Shown: positions 24,505 through 33,595 of the stretch, piece by piece
Position numbering within the stretch: position 1 is the first letter of the stretch
How the letters are laid out: every line of letters begins with the position of its first letter
NCBI GenBank assembly: GCA_013388855.1
Contig: JACAEM010000016.1
Location: 62,001-126,000 of the forward strand
Direction: 5' to 3'
DNA from: Chloroflexota bacterium
GTDB taxonomy: Bacteria; Chloroflexota; Anaerolineae; Anaerolineales; Villigracilaceae
Length of the DNA stretch: 64,000 bases
Position numbers and translations under genes: made by a program
Notes under the pieces: model-generated
The model's database searches: none
Seen by the model: the letters and a program-made list of their open reading frames with translations, nothing else
Told to the model about the DNA's origin: nothing

Positions 24505-25908
24505 TTATTTGAATATCCTCCGATACAGATCAGATTCCAACAGCCCGTTCGGATCGCAGCGTTTCTTGAGTTTCTTGAACTTTGCAATTGTTTCATCGCC
24601 CAAAAACCGGCGCGCGCTTTCTGCGGAGGTCTCGCTGTTCTTGGCAAAATAGAATCGCCCGCCTGCATTGAGAACAATCTGGTCAAATTCCTGCAACAGT
24701 TCGCGGAGCTTGGCGCGGTTCCCGTCGGTCACTTTGAAGTCCATGGCGAGGGAGAAACCATCCACGCCGTGGGTGAGGAGGAACTTATCGGGGCGATGAC
24801 GCTTGGTCACACCGAGATAGGACGGGGTCCCGCGTCGATGCGAGAGTTCCAGCATTTCGCGCCATGCCGACTCAGCCGTCTGCTTCGGCAAAAATGACTG
24901 GTATTGGATCAACCCGCCCCGCCCAAAGGATCGCTCCCAATCGGGGACATAATCGAGCAAAAAATGAAACTCCGCGTGCGATTGCCGGAAGGTATGGTCG
25001 CGCAGAGCAGTGATGTACTTGGCTGTATTGATGCTCCACACACCCAGGTTATTCAGAAACGGATTCATAAAATAATGCAGCAGAGACTTCGGCATTACCC
25101 CAAACAGACGGTCAGGCAGGTGCTGGTTTTCAATCTGCATGGTGTGGCGGGCATTGGGATCCTCTCCCTCCTTCAAGTTCCGCGAAGCATGGATCTGTCC
25201 GCGCCCAAGGCTTTTGCCTTTGGCGGTCGTATCCAGCCAGCCCACGATGTAATCGTGATCGGGCGCGTGTTCGAGCAGGCTGTCCAACTGATGTTTGAGA
25301 TTTTTCACGTGCCAGGCGTCCACTTCGATCAACCCGGAATGAATGCGTTTCATCTTCAGTGTCACGGTCACGAACACACCTAGCATTCCCAGTCCGCTAA
25401 TCATCGCGTAGAACAGGTCGGCGTTCTTTTTGGGAGTGCAGGTCACCAGCGCGCCGGTGGGGAGCGCCGCGGTAAATTCGACCACATGCTCGCCGATGGG
25501 TCCCATCTTGAAATTGTTCTTTCCGTGGATGTTCGCCGAGAGACAACCGCCGAGCGTGGTCTTCATCGTGCCGGAGACGACGGGGGGCCACCAGCCATCC
25601 GGTTCGACGCGCTGCCACAATTGTTCGAGCGTGACGCCGGACTCGCATCGCACCAAACCGGAGGCTGGATCCCATTCCAGGATTTGGTTCATGCCGGTCA
25701 TATCCAGCACGATCCCGCCACCGTTGAGCGAGGCGTCGTTATAACTAAGTCCCGTGCCGCGCGCGGTGACCGTCAGTCCGTGCTTCCTGGCGAGTCGGAA
25801 GGTTTCGTAAATATTCTCGGCGTTCTTGATTTGAATACGATAGGACGGGGAGTGGAGAGAATGCCCGAAATTTTCCAGGTGTGTGAAAGAGCTGAGAGGG
25901 AGTGACAT
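24505..25908 (-). CDS. FAD-binding oxidoreductase, DprE1-like
   Basis: A 467-residue VAO/PCMH-fold flavoprotein. The FAD-binding half shows TVTARGTGLSYNDASLNGGGIVLDM and SGTMKTTLGGCLSANIHGKNNFKMGPIGEHV, the latter close to the IHGKNH segment of DprE1 (decaprenylphosphoryl-ribose 2-oxidase). The C-terminal part has FHFLLDYVPDWERSFGRGGLIQYQSFLP. The upstream neighbour is a short-chain reductase of DprE2 type, which would complete a two-step sugar epimerisation. Substrate and lipid carrier are inferred. No clear ribosome binding site precedes the ATG. Confidence 0.75.
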   Translation of the reverse strand: MSLPLSSFTHLENFGHSLHSPSYRIQIKNAENIYETFRLARKHGLTVTARGTGLSYNDASLNGGGIVLDMTGMNQILEWDPASGLVRCESGVTLEQLWQRVEPDGWWPPVVSGTMKTTLGGCLSANIHGKNNFKMGPIGEHVVEFTAALPTGALVTCTPKKNADLFYAMISGLGMLGVFVTVTLKMKRIHSGLIEVDAWHVKNLKHQLDSLLEHAPDHDYIVGWLDTTAKGKSLGRGQIHASRNLKEGEDPNARHTMQIENQHLPDRLFGVMPKSLLHYFMNPFLNNLGVWSINTAKYITALRDHTFRQSHAEFHFLLDYVPDWERSFGRGGLIQYQSFLPKQTAESAWREMLELSHRRGTPSYLGVTKRHRPDKFLLTHGVDGFSLAMDFKVTDGNRAKLRELLQEFDQIVLNAGGRFYFAKNSETSAESARRFLGDETIAKFKKLKKRCDPNGLLESDLYRRIFK

Positions 25909-25976
25909 GATAAAAAGGGATCAGAGACTCGAGAGTGAAACCAAATCTCCGGTCTCCAATCTCGAATGGCTGAATT

Positions 25977-26780
25977 TTAGAATGATAACCTTCTAAAAAT
26001 GAACGACGGTGTGTGCTGAATGGCAAGCATGATCCAACGCCAGATGGAGGCAGTGTAGATCTGCTGCTTGCGTCTTTTCATGGCTTTGAGGATATCCTCT
26101 GCGGCTTTGGACGGCTCGATGGCAAAGGGAGTCGCTCCCTGCGCGGCTTTGAGCATTTCCGTTTTCAGGAAGCCGGGCTTGACCGTCAACACATTCACGC
26201 CATGACGGGTAAGCCGATTGCGCAGGGCTTCGAGATAGGTTGCCAGCGCGGCTTTGGATGTGTTGTAACCGGGGTTGCCGACGCGTCCGCGGTCACCGGC
26301 AACGGAACCGATACCGACAATTTGCCCCGCCCCGGCAGATTGGAACATCTCTGCAATCGGATGCAACCACGCCATTGCACCGATGAGGTTGATCTCGATC
26401 ATCCTGCGGTCGTTCTCGAAGTTGTATTTGTCCATGCCGCCGGGCGGATAATTGACGCCCGCCATGAAAACGGCCACATCTAGTCCGCCCAAATCAGCGA
26501 CAATCCTGGGGAGTAAATTTGGTACTTCGTCGTAGTTGCTCACATCGTGAACATAGGGAAGGGCGGTTTGTCCTTTCGCGTTGATTTCACTGCAGAGCGA
26601 TTCAAGTTTATCCTTGCGGCGTGCAATCAGGGCAAGGGAATATCCTTCGCGGGCAAGTCTGCGCGCGAGTTCGGCGCCAAGTCCATCGGAGGCGCCGATG
26701 ATGAGTCCGCGTCGGCGTGGATTCAATGGGGTGGCGGGAGCAGGCCGGGGAGAGTCTGCTGCGGGGTAAATGTCAGGCAC
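25977..26780 (-). CDS. Short-chain dehydrogenase, DprE2-like
   Basis: About 267 residues with the classical SDR signature: cofactor motif GASDGLGAELARRLAREG, FMAGVN, GIGSVAGDRGRVGNPGYNTSKAAL (catalytic Ser, Tyr, Lys) and LTVKPGFLKTEM. The C-terminus is hydrophobic and basic, as in DprE2-like reductases. The GTG at 26780 is chosen since GGAGGA lies 4 bases upstream and a TGTTAAAAT extended -10 lies just before it; a longer ATG form from 26822 is possible. It probably reduces the keto sugar made by the downstream FAD enzyme. Confidence 0.75.
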   Translation of the reverse strand: MPDIYPAADSPRPAPATPLNPRRRGLIIGASDGLGAELARRLAREGYSLALIARRKDKLESLCSEINAKGQTALPYVHDVSNYDEVPNLLPRIVADLGGLDVAVFMAGVNYPPGGMDKYNFENDRRMIEINLIGAMAWLHPIAEMFQSAGAGQIVGIGSVAGDRGRVGNPGYNTSKAALATYLEALRNRLTRHGVNVLTVKPGFLKTEMLKAAQGATPFAIEPSKAAEDILKAMKRRKQQIYTASIWRWIMLAIQHTPSFIFRRLSF

Positions 26781-26872
26781 ATTGTCCTCCAGAAAGGGAT
26801 GTATCCATTTTAACATATCCATTCTCGATGGGCTGTAACGTGCATGCAATACACCATCCAGAGGCGAGTGAT

Positions 26873-26878
26873 TATAAT
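26873..26878 (+). promoter_or_regulatory. -10 box upstream of the GGDEF gene
   Basis: TATAAT about 80 bases before the ATG at 26960, in the divergent gap with the SDR gene. Confidence 0.4.
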
Positions 26879-26959
26879 GGCAACGAACCGGACAAATATG
26901 ATAGGACAAAAGAGCCAGAAAAGATCTGACATAACCATGGTTAAATGCCGCACTGACGA

Positions 26960-28210
26960 ATGGAAAGAATGGGCGATATTCGATTAAGTATTCTGGCGGA
27001 CGCGCGTCGTCTGCTTGAGGCGAAAGGCGGATCCCCCTCGGAGCGCGAACTGCTTTTTCAGTTGCTTGAGATTCTGGCGACATCCCTTGAAAAGTATTCC
27101 GCCGCCACGCCGGAGACCATTCAACAGATTGCCAAGGGGTTGATCGAACATCAGGCATTACTCGCCCTGCTCAAACAACAGACCGCCGAACTGGACGCGC
27201 TTAAAAAGTTAAGCATTAACCTCACCTCAAGCCTGGATCTGCCAGACGTGCTGGATGCCGTCGTGACGGAAGCCATGCGCCTGATCGAGAACACCCGCGA
27301 TGTGAACATTTTTCTTTACAAAAACGGACGGCTTTCCTTCGGCGCGGCGCTCGATTCGGACGGCACGCGGAACAAGCCGTGGTCCAAACCGAGATCGAAC
27401 GGACTGACCTACACTGTCGCCCGCAATGGAAACATTATCGTTGTGGAAGATATGCAGGACCATCCACTTTTCACCACCGCCCCCAAGGATTGGATTGGTT
27501 CGATCATCGGCATTCCCCTCAAGGTTGGGGAAACGGTTGTCGGCGTCATGAACCTCTCGCGCAGCACAACAGGCGGTTTTTCGTCATCGGAGTTGCGTCT
27601 GCTTGGGTTGCTTTCGGATCAGGCGGCAGTGGCGATCTCGAACGCCAGTCTGCATCAGATGATCAGCCGCCAGGCGTACAGCGATACGCTGACCGGACTT
27701 CCCAACCGCCGCGCGCTGGATGAACGGCTCGAAGAGGAAGTGCAGGCGGCGCGGCGCAATAATTATTCCTTTGCAGTCATCATGATGGACCTCGACGGTT
27801 TCAAAGATGTAAATGACACCTATGGACACGCGACAGGCGACGATGTTCTGCGGATGGTCTTCAGCCAGATGGCGCGCGGTGTACGCAACACGGACTTTCT
27901 TGCCCGTTACGGAGGCGATGAATTGACCTTGATCCTCAGTCAGTCGGATATGTCTTCGGCGCAGATCGTAGCGGAGAAGATCATCGAAGGCATGAAGAAT
28001 TTGAAATACAAATTCCCCGACGGCAAGCGCCTCAAACTTGGCATTTCAGGCGGGATCGCCATTTACCCTGTCAATGCGCGCAATGGACCCGACCTGTTAC
28101 GCGCGGCGGATGCGGCGTTGTACAGGGCCAAGCGTTACAACCGCGGGACATTCCAGATTGCGCGCGGCATTACCGGTCCATTGGCAACGCATCAGGTCGG
28201 AGGCGAATAG
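26960..28210 (+). CDS. GAF-GGDEF diguanylate cyclase
   Basis: A 416-residue cytoplasmic signalling protein: N-terminal helical part (1-70), coiled segment, GAF sensor domain (~80-225) and GGDEF domain (~245-405). The active-site loop reads RYGGDELTLIL, so the last position is Leu in place of Phe. An I-site RNTD lies five residues before it, consistent with product inhibition by c-di-GMP. The catalytic Asp (MMDLDGFKDVND) and Lys residues are present. The signal seen by GAF is unknown. It ends in TAG. Confidence 0.87.
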   Translation: MERMGDIRLSILADARRLLEAKGGSPSERELLFQLLEILATSLEKYSAATPETIQQIAKGLIEHQALLALLKQQTAELDALKKLSINLTSSLDLPDVLDAVVTEAMRLIENTRDVNIFLYKNGRLSFGAALDSDGTRNKPWSKPRSNGLTYTVARNGNIIVVEDMQDHPLFTTAPKDWIGSIIGIPLKVGETVVGVMNLSRSTTGGFSSSELRLLGLLSDQAAVAISNASLHQMISRQAYSDTLTGLPNRRALDERLEEEVQAARRNNYSFAVIMMDLDGFKDVNDTYGHATGDDVLRMVFSQMARGVRNTDFLARYGGDELTLILSQSDMSSAQIVAEKIIEGMKNLKYKFPDGKRLKLGISGGIAIYPVNARNGPDLLRAADAALYRAKRYNRGTFQIARGITGPLATHQVGGE

Positions 28211-28233
28211 CCTCCGATTTGTTTTTTGGGGGT

Positions 28234-28305
28234 TATATTGCACAAGCAGGTGGCAGTCACTTTTGCGCAACACCTCCGACGAAGGGAGCGAAGTGACTGT
28301 CACTT
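28234..28305 (+). promoter_or_regulatory. Promoter -10 and large stem-loop in the leader of the lipid kinase gene
   Basis: TATATT at 28234-28239, then a 13-bp stem GTGGCAGTCACTT (28250-28262) / AAGTGACTGTCAC (28291-28303) with an inner CTCC/GGAG helix. It ends 21 bases before the ATG and leaves the GGAGG site free. The right arm belongs to AAGTGACTGTCACTT, a 15-base palindrome also present at 3294-3308. Confidence 0.5.
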
Positions 28306-28325
28306 ATTCTCATGGAGGCTACCTC

Positions 28326-29243
28326 ATGCACCGCAAAGTCAAGATCATCCTGAACCCTATGGCAGACATGGGCAATGCCTGGCGCGTCGCACGCGACCTG
28401 CGTTCCATTACCGAACAGCACGGCGGCGTGGATTGGAGCGGCACGGTTTACCCCGGTCATGCCATCGAACTGGCAAAACAAGCCGGAGAACAAGGCTACG
28501 ACATGGTCATTGCCATGGGCGGCGATGGAACCGTCCACGAGGTCGTGAACGGATTGATGAAGGTCCCCGGAGGTAAACGCCCCATCCTCGGCGTCGTACC
28601 TGTCGGTTCAGGCAATGACTTTGCACACAGCATTGGCGTCCCTAAAAATTCCAGCGAGGCCCTCCTACGCGCATTAGATGGCACCCCTTCCGCCATCGAC
28701 CTCGGCTTGATGACGGACAGTGACGGACGCAGGGAATACTTCGACAACACACTTGGAATCGGCTTTGGCGCCATTGTCACCATCCGTTCCCACCAACTCC
28801 CCCTCCTGCGCGGATTCCTCATGTACCTCACCGCGGTCATCCAAACCATCATTGTCGACCACAACCCCATCACCATGCAGATCGAAACCGATACGGAAAA
28901 GTGGGAACAAAAGATCATCTATCTCATCCTTTGCAATGGTCCGCGTGAAGGCGGTGGATTCCTTGTCGCGCCCGAAGCACAAATCGACGACGGCATCCTA
29001 CATTACGCCATGATCACCGATGTCAGCCGCCCCATGATGTTCCGCATCGTGCCGGAAGTTATGAAAGGCACGCATGGGCGTTTCAAACAAGTCAAAATGG
29101 GAACGTGCAAAAAATTCACCATCACATCCGACCGCCCCCTCTACATCCACGCCGACGGCGAGATATTTACCGGTCCCGGCACCGACCTGCGCAAAGTCTC
29201 CTTCGAAATCGTTCCCAATGCGCTCAAGGTGGTGCGCGGCTAA
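28326..29243 (+). CDS. Diacylglycerol/sphingosine kinase family lipid kinase
   Basis: A 305-residue DAGK-catalytic-domain protein of the YegS/DgkB type. Motifs are KIILNPMADMGNAWR, the nucleotide loop AMGGDGTVHEVVNGL, VVPVGSGNDFAHSIG, and the C-terminal beta domain with ...PLYIHADGEIFTGPGTD. It phosphorylates a membrane lipid, likely diacylglycerol. The ATG at 28326 has GGAGG 8 bases upstream. A conspicuous hairpin occupies the leader. Confidence 0.88.
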   Translation: MHRKVKIILNPMADMGNAWRVARDLRSITEQHGGVDWSGTVYPGHAIELAKQAGEQGYDMVIAMGGDGTVHEVVNGLMKVPGGKRPILGVVPVGSGNDFAHSIGVPKNSSEALLRALDGTPSAIDLGLMTDSDGRREYFDNTLGIGFGAIVTIRSHQLPLLRGFLMYLTAVIQTIIVDHNPITMQIETDTEKWEQKIIYLILCNGPREGGGFLVAPEAQIDDGILHYAMITDVSRPMMFRIVPEVMKGTHGRFKQVKMGTCKKFTITSDRPLYIHADGEIFTGPGTDLRKVSFEIVPNALKVVRG

Positions 29244-29301
29244 TCACCAATTACCAATTACCCATTACAATTATTTGTAACTGATAATTGGTAAATTCAT
29301 C

Positions 29302-30927
29302 ATGCCCGACCTCTTTCACTCCCTCCTCAAACAGGACATTGGACATCTCCGCATTGTGGCAGAGTTCTGGGGACTCGAACTGGAATCCAGCGAGGCAGAT
29401 TCGGCCCGGGAGGAACTCTCCGCCTCTCTCCTGGACTTCGAACTGCTCGCCGAGTTAATGGACTCGCTCTCCCCCCAAGCGCATTCCGCCATCACCGATC
29501 TCGTCAACTCAGGCGGACGAATTCCCTGGGCGGTCTTCACGCGCAAGTATGGTGACATCCGCGAGATGGGAGCGGGGAAACGCGACCGGGAACGCCCGCA
29601 TCTCAAACCATCCTCCACCGCCGAAATTCTTTTCTATCGCGGCATACTGGCACGAGCCTTCTTCGAAACCGACAAAGGACCACAGGAATTCGCCTACATC
29701 CCCGATGACCTGTTGTTGCTGATTGAAAGCCGTGAGGCAGGAGCAGAGGAAGGACATGCCACTGCAGAAGCGCTGGGACGCCCGGCATCTCCCAAGGAAC
29801 AGGGAACAATCATCCTCGCTACCGATCACATTCTCGACGATGCCACCACTATGCTCGCCGCCATCCGCATGGGCAGGTCGGATGATTGGTCCGACCCGCG
29901 CCTTCACACTCTTCTCACCTCCGCCAGACTCATTTCCTCCACTCCTTCCGTGAGAGGGGGTGGGGGGGAGTATCTCAACCCGGAAGCGGTGAAGACCTTC
30001 CTCGAATGCCCACGGCCGGAGGCGCTAAAAATATTGCAAGATGCATGGCTGGAAAGCCCCACTTTCAATGAACTGTGCCTTGTCCCCGGCATCGTCTGTG
30101 AAGGCGAATGGAGCAATCAGCCCCAGGAGACACGTGAATTCCTGTTGAACCTGCTGGATGCCATCCCCGAAGGCAAATGGTGGAGTTTGGGCGCATTCGT
30201 CCGTGATGTGAAAACAAAATATGCCGATTTCCAGCGCCCGGCAGGAGACTACGATTCTTGGTTTATCAAACGCAAATCAGACGGTCAATACCTGCGCGGC
30301 TTTGCTCACTGGGACGAGGTGGATGGCGCACTGGTCAAATTCTTTGTCACGGGCATTTTGCACTGGCTGGGGGAGGTGGACTTGTCCATTGCAGAAGGAG
30401 CAACAGAGCCGACTGCTTTCCGTCTTTCGTCTTTCGAGCCGATGAAAGAAGAAAGAGGCAAGATCATCGTCACTTCAAACGGCAGGATTTCCATTCCGCG
30501 CGATGCGCCGCGGGCTGTGCGCTATCAGATTTCACGGTTTTGCGAGTGGGATGAGCCGAAGGAGGATGTGTACCGCTACCACATCAGTGTCCGTTCGCTC
30601 GCCAAATCCAAAGAGCAGGGATTGAAAGCCGAGCATTTGCTGGTTCTGCTGTCGAAACATGCCGAGGCGGGGGTTCCGCCGTCGCTGGTCAAAGCCCTCA
30701 AACGCTGGGAAGTTCACGGGACAGAGGCGCGGGCGGAGACTCAGGTCGTTTTGCGGGTGACCAAGCCCGAGGTCCTGGAAGAGCTGCGAAAATCGAAGGC
30801 GGCAAAATATCTGGGCGAGGTGCTGAGTCCCACGGCGGTCATCGTCAAAGGCGGAGCCATCCAAAAAGTGATGGAGGCGATGGCAGAGTTGGGACTGCTG
30901 ATGGAGGATTTGACCGAAGAAAAATAG
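29302..30927 (+). CDS. Large protein, possibly helicase-associated (XPB N-terminal-like) domain
   Basis: A 541-residue soluble protein I cannot name with certainty. It has an alpha-helical N-terminus with repeated Leu-rich segments (DFELLAELMDSLSPQAHSAITDLVN), a winged-helix-like stretch (GRIPWAVFTRKYGDIREMG), a central part KWWSLGAFVRDVKTKYADFQRP and a C-terminal helical part ending MEDLTEEK. The layout resembles helicase-associated XPB/Ssl2 N-terminal domain proteins of Chloroflexota and Actinobacteria, which lack the helicase core. A G-rich run near 29950 (RGGGGEYLN) looks like a degenerate repeat insertion. It ends at a strong terminator. Confidence 0.5.
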   Translation: MPDLFHSLLKQDIGHLRIVAEFWGLELESSEADSAREELSASLLDFELLAELMDSLSPQAHSAITDLVNSGGRIPWAVFTRKYGDIREMGAGKRDRERPHLKPSSTAEILFYRGILARAFFETDKGPQEFAYIPDDLLLLIESREAGAEEGHATAEALGRPASPKEQGTIILATDHILDDATTMLAAIRMGRSDDWSDPRLHTLLTSARLISSTPSVRGGGGEYLNPEAVKTFLECPRPEALKILQDAWLESPTFNELCLVPGIVCEGEWSNQPQETREFLLNLLDAIPEGKWWSLGAFVRDVKTKYADFQRPAGDYDSWFIKRKSDGQYLRGFAHWDEVDGALVKFFVTGILHWLGEVDLSIAEGATEPTAFRLSSFEPMKEERGKIIVTSNGRISIPRDAPRAVRYQISRFCEWDEPKEDVYRYHISVRSLAKSKEQGLKAEHLLVLLSKHAEAGVPPSLVKALKRWEVHGTEARAETQVVLRVTKPEVLEELRKSKAAKYLGEVLSPTAVIVKGGAIQKVMEAMAELGLLMEDLTEEK

Positions 30928-30963
30928 AGCGATTGTCACCTCACATCAGTGACAATCGCTTTT
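30928..30963 (+). terminator. Terminator AGCGATTGTCAC / GTGACAATCGCT
   Basis: 12-bp perfect stem, 9-base loop, then TTTATG, right after the stop of the 541-residue gene. Confidence 0.85.
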
Positions 30964-30974
30964 ATGTAAGTCGC

Positions 30975-30980
30975 TATAAT
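30975..30980 (+). promoter_or_regulatory. -10 box of the kbl gene
   Basis: TATAAT followed by a ~45-base pyrimidine-rich leader and GAGGAG before the ATG at 31033. Confidence 0.5.
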
Positions 30981-31032
30981 GATAAGGAACGACCCACTAC
31001 TCTCTACTCTCCAATCTCTATGAGGAGTTCCC

Positions 31033-32214
31033 ATGTCCAAACTCGACTGGCTCACACAGGAAATCGAAGGCTTGAAGGAGCAGGGCCTGTACAACCGCAT
31101 CCGCACGATTGGCTCGGCGCAGGGCGCGCGGCTGATTGTGGACGGTAAGGATGTGCTCAACTTCTGCTCGAACAATTATCTCGGGCTGGCGAACCACCCG
31201 AAGATCGTGGAAGCCGCAAAAGAGGCGACGAAGAAGTATGGCGTCGGTCCCGCCGCGGTACGCTCGATTGCCGGGACAACCGACCTGCACGTGCAACTCG
31301 AGGAACGTCTCGCCAAGTTCAAGGGCGCGGAGGACGTCATCACGTTTCAATCGGGCTTCACCGCCAACCTCGGTACCATCTCTGCCCTCGTCGGAAAAGA
31401 GGATGTGATTTTTTCAGACCGCCTGAACCACGCCTCCATCATTGACGGATGCCGTCTCTCCGGCGCGAAGATTGTTGCCTACGAACATAACGATGCAGGC
31501 GCGCTGGAGGATGCGATCAAGGAACACGCCTCGAACTTCCGCCGCAGCCTGATCGTCACGGACGGCGTGTTCAGCATGGACGGCGACATCGCTCCCCTGC
31601 CCGAACTCGTGGAGGTGGCGAAGAAATACGATATCCTCTTCATGGTGGATGACGCGCACGGTGAAGGCGTGCTCGGCAAAGGCGGACGCGGCATCGTGGA
31701 TCACTTCGGCTTGCACGGCAAGGTGGATATCGAAGTCGGCACGATGTCCAAGGCGTTTGGCGTGGTCGGCGGGATGGTGGCGGGCGACCGGAAGATCATC
31801 GAGTGGCTGCGTCAGCGCGGACGCCCGTTCCTGTTTTCCTCTGCCGTCACTGCGCCCGATGCGGCGGCGTGCCTCGCGGCAGTTGACCTGCTCGAAGAAT
31901 CCACCGCACTGGTGGACAAACTATGGGATAACGCCAATTACTTCAAAGCCGAAATGAAGAAACTGGGATTCGATACCGGCGTCAGCCAGACGCCCATTAC
32001 GCCGGTCATGCTCGGCGAGGCGCCGCTGGCGCAGCAATTCAGCCGTGAGTTGTTCGAGGAGGGAGTCTTTGCCATGTCCATTGGCTTCCCCACTGTACCG
32101 AAAGGCAAAGCGCGGATTCGGGTGATGATTTCCGCCTCCCACGACCGCGACGATCTCGGTCAGGGGCTGGAAGCGTTTGCCAAGGTGGGGAAGAGGCTGG
32201 GAGTAATTCAGTAG
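31033..32214 (+). CDS. kbl: Glycine C-acetyltransferase / 2-amino-3-ketobutyrate CoA ligase
   Basis: A 393-residue PLP enzyme of the alpha-oxoamine synthase family. [34 protein letters not shown], the aldimine-supporting [11 protein letters not shown] and the PLP lysine in [12 protein letters not shown] are present. Kbl links threonine catabolism with glycine and acetyl-CoA; 8-amino-7-oxononanoate synthase (BioF) is the closest alternative, but no biotin genes are nearby and the [22 protein letters not shown] start fits Kbl. GAGGAG lies before the ATG. Confidence 0.85.
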   Translation: MSKLDWLTQEIEGLKEQGLYNRIRTIGSAQGARLIVDGKDVLNFCSNNYLGLANHPKIVEAAKEATKKYGVGPAAVRSIAGTTDLHVQLEERLAKFKGAEDVITFQSGFTANLGTISALVGKEDVIFSDRLNHASIIDGCRLSGAKIVAYEHNDAGALEDAIKEHASNFRRSLIVTDGVFSMDGDIAPLPELVEVAKKYDILFMVDDAHGEGVLGKGGRGIVDHFGLHGKVDIEVGTMSKAFGVVGGMVAGDRKIIEWLRQRGRPFLFSSAVTAPDAAACLAAVDLLEESTALVDKLWDNANYFKAEMKKLGFDTGVSQTPITPVMLGEAPLAQQFSRELFEEGVFAMSIGFPTVPKGKARIRVMISASHDRDDLGQGLEAFAKVGKRLGVIQ

Positions 32215-32230
32215 TCAGTGAACAGAGATT

Positions 32231-32274
32231 GCTAAAACAAACCTCCGAGCGTTAGCCCGGAGGTTTGTTTTAGC
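32231..32274 (+). terminator. Strong terminator after kbl
   Basis: Two perfect 17-base arms (GCTAAAACAAACCTCCG and complement) with a 10-base loop, 17 bases after the stop; T-rich 3' arm. Confidence 0.85.
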
Positions 32275-32329
32275 GGCCACAGGCCGGATTGATTCCTCCC
32301 ATCAGAGAATAGGATAGAATAGGAACGCT

Positions 32330-33595
32330 ATGTTCATAGACCAGGTAGAAATCCACGTACGATCAGGCAAAGGCGGCGATGGCATGGTTCATTTCCATCG
32401 CGAAAAATTCGTCACGCACGGCGGACCCGACGGCGGCGACGGCGGCAAGGGCGGCGATGTCGTCTTTGAGGTCAAGTCCACGCTCAACACCCTCTCGTCC
32501 TTCCGGCAGAACCAAAAATTCAAAGCCGAGGACGGAGTCAGAGGCGGGCCGTCGCAAATGACCGGGCGCAATGGCAAAGACCTCGTCATCCACGTTCCGC
32601 CGGGCACGGTCATTTTCGACGCGGACACAGGTCGGATCATCGGCGACCTGACCCAGTCCGGGCAAAGACTGGTCGTTTGCAAGGGCGGGCGCGGCGGACG
32701 CGGGAACCAGCATTTCGCGACCTCCCGCAATCAAGCGCCGCGCACCGCTGAAAAAGGGGAGCCGTATGAGGAAAAACGCCTCAAACTGGAATTGAAGTTG
32801 ATCGCCGATATTGGGCTGATCGGCGTCCCGAACGCGGGCAAATCGACCCTGCTCTCGGTGCTGACGAATGCCCATCCCAAGATCGCGCCGTACCCCTTCA
32901 CCACGCTGGAACCCAATCTCGGCGTGGCAGAGATCGACGTGAACACGACCGTTGTGCTGGCGGATATCCCCGGGCTCATCGAGGGCGCCTCACACGGCGC
33001 AGGACTCGGTCACGATTTTTTGCGCCATGTTCAACGCACCCGCGTCCTCATCCATTTGCTGGATGGATTATCGGACGATCCTGTCGCAGATTACAGCCAG
33101 ATCAATACTGAACTGTCACTCTTCGACCCGAATCTCGGTAAAAAGCCCCAGCTGGTGGCGCTCAATAAAATAGATCAGCCCGAAGTCCAGGCACGACTCG
33201 CCGACATCCAGAAGAAGTTCAAAAAACTCAAGGTTGAATTTATGACCATCTCTGCGCTGGCGCGCACGAACACGCGCGAATTGCTCGTCAAAGCCTGCCA
33301 AAAACTGGCGGAGACTCCTCCCATGGAAGAGTTCGAGGCGCCGATGCCGGTCTACAAACCGAAGGAAGACCCGCGCGAATTCGTCGTCACGCGCGAAGGC
33401 GCCCACGAATGGCGCGTCTCCGGCTCTGCCATTGAGCGCGCTGCAAAGATGACCTATTGGGAACATGATGGCTCCCTGCGGCGTTTTCAGAAAATCATGG
33501 CAACGCTCGGCGTGGAAGAAGCCCTGCGGCAGGCTGGCGTGCAGGAAGGCGACACTGTCTCCATCGGCGAATTTGAACTGGAATGGCAGGACTAA
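32330..33595 (+). CDS. obgE: Obg GTPase (ribosome assembly, stress control)
   Basis: A 421-residue protein: glycine-rich Obg fold (1-158, with GKGGDGMVHFHREKFV, GGDGGKGGDVVFE and GGRGGRGNQHFATS), G domain (G1 GVPNAGKSTLL, G3 DIPGLIEGAS, G4 NKID) and a C-terminal OCT domain (REFVVTREGAHEWRVSGSAIER). It acts in late 50S assembly. A TAGAAT box lies 9 bases before the ATG, so the leader is very short. The next gene starts on the base after its stop. Confidence 0.95.
   Translation: MFIDQVEIHVRSGKGGDGMVHFHREKFVTHGGPDGGDGGKGGDVVFEVKSTLNTLSSFRQNQKFKAEDGVRGGPSQMTGRNGKDLVIHVPPGTVIFDADTGRIIGDLTQSGQRLVVCKGGRGGRGNQHFATSRNQAPRTAEKGEPYEEKRLKLELKLIADIGLIGVPNAGKSTLLSVLTNAHPKIAPYPFTTLEPNLGVAEIDVNTTVVLADIPGLIEGASHGAGLGHDFLRHVQRTRVLIHLLDGLSDDPVADYSQINTELSLFDPNLGKKPQLVALNKIDQPEVQARLADIQKKFKKLKVEFMTISALARTNTRELLVKACQKLAETPPMEEFEAPMPVYKPKEDPREFVVTREGAHEWRVSGSAIERAAKMTYWEHDGSLRRFQKIMATLGVEEALRQAGVQEGDTVSIGEFELEWQD

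Noticed and set aside
29938-29972. Another copy of the CCCTCACC/GGGAGAGG repeat in the 541-residue gene
   Set aside because: Only a G-rich half (GAGAGGGGGTGGGGGGGAG) is similar and the palindrome is incomplete, so it was not listed as a copy.
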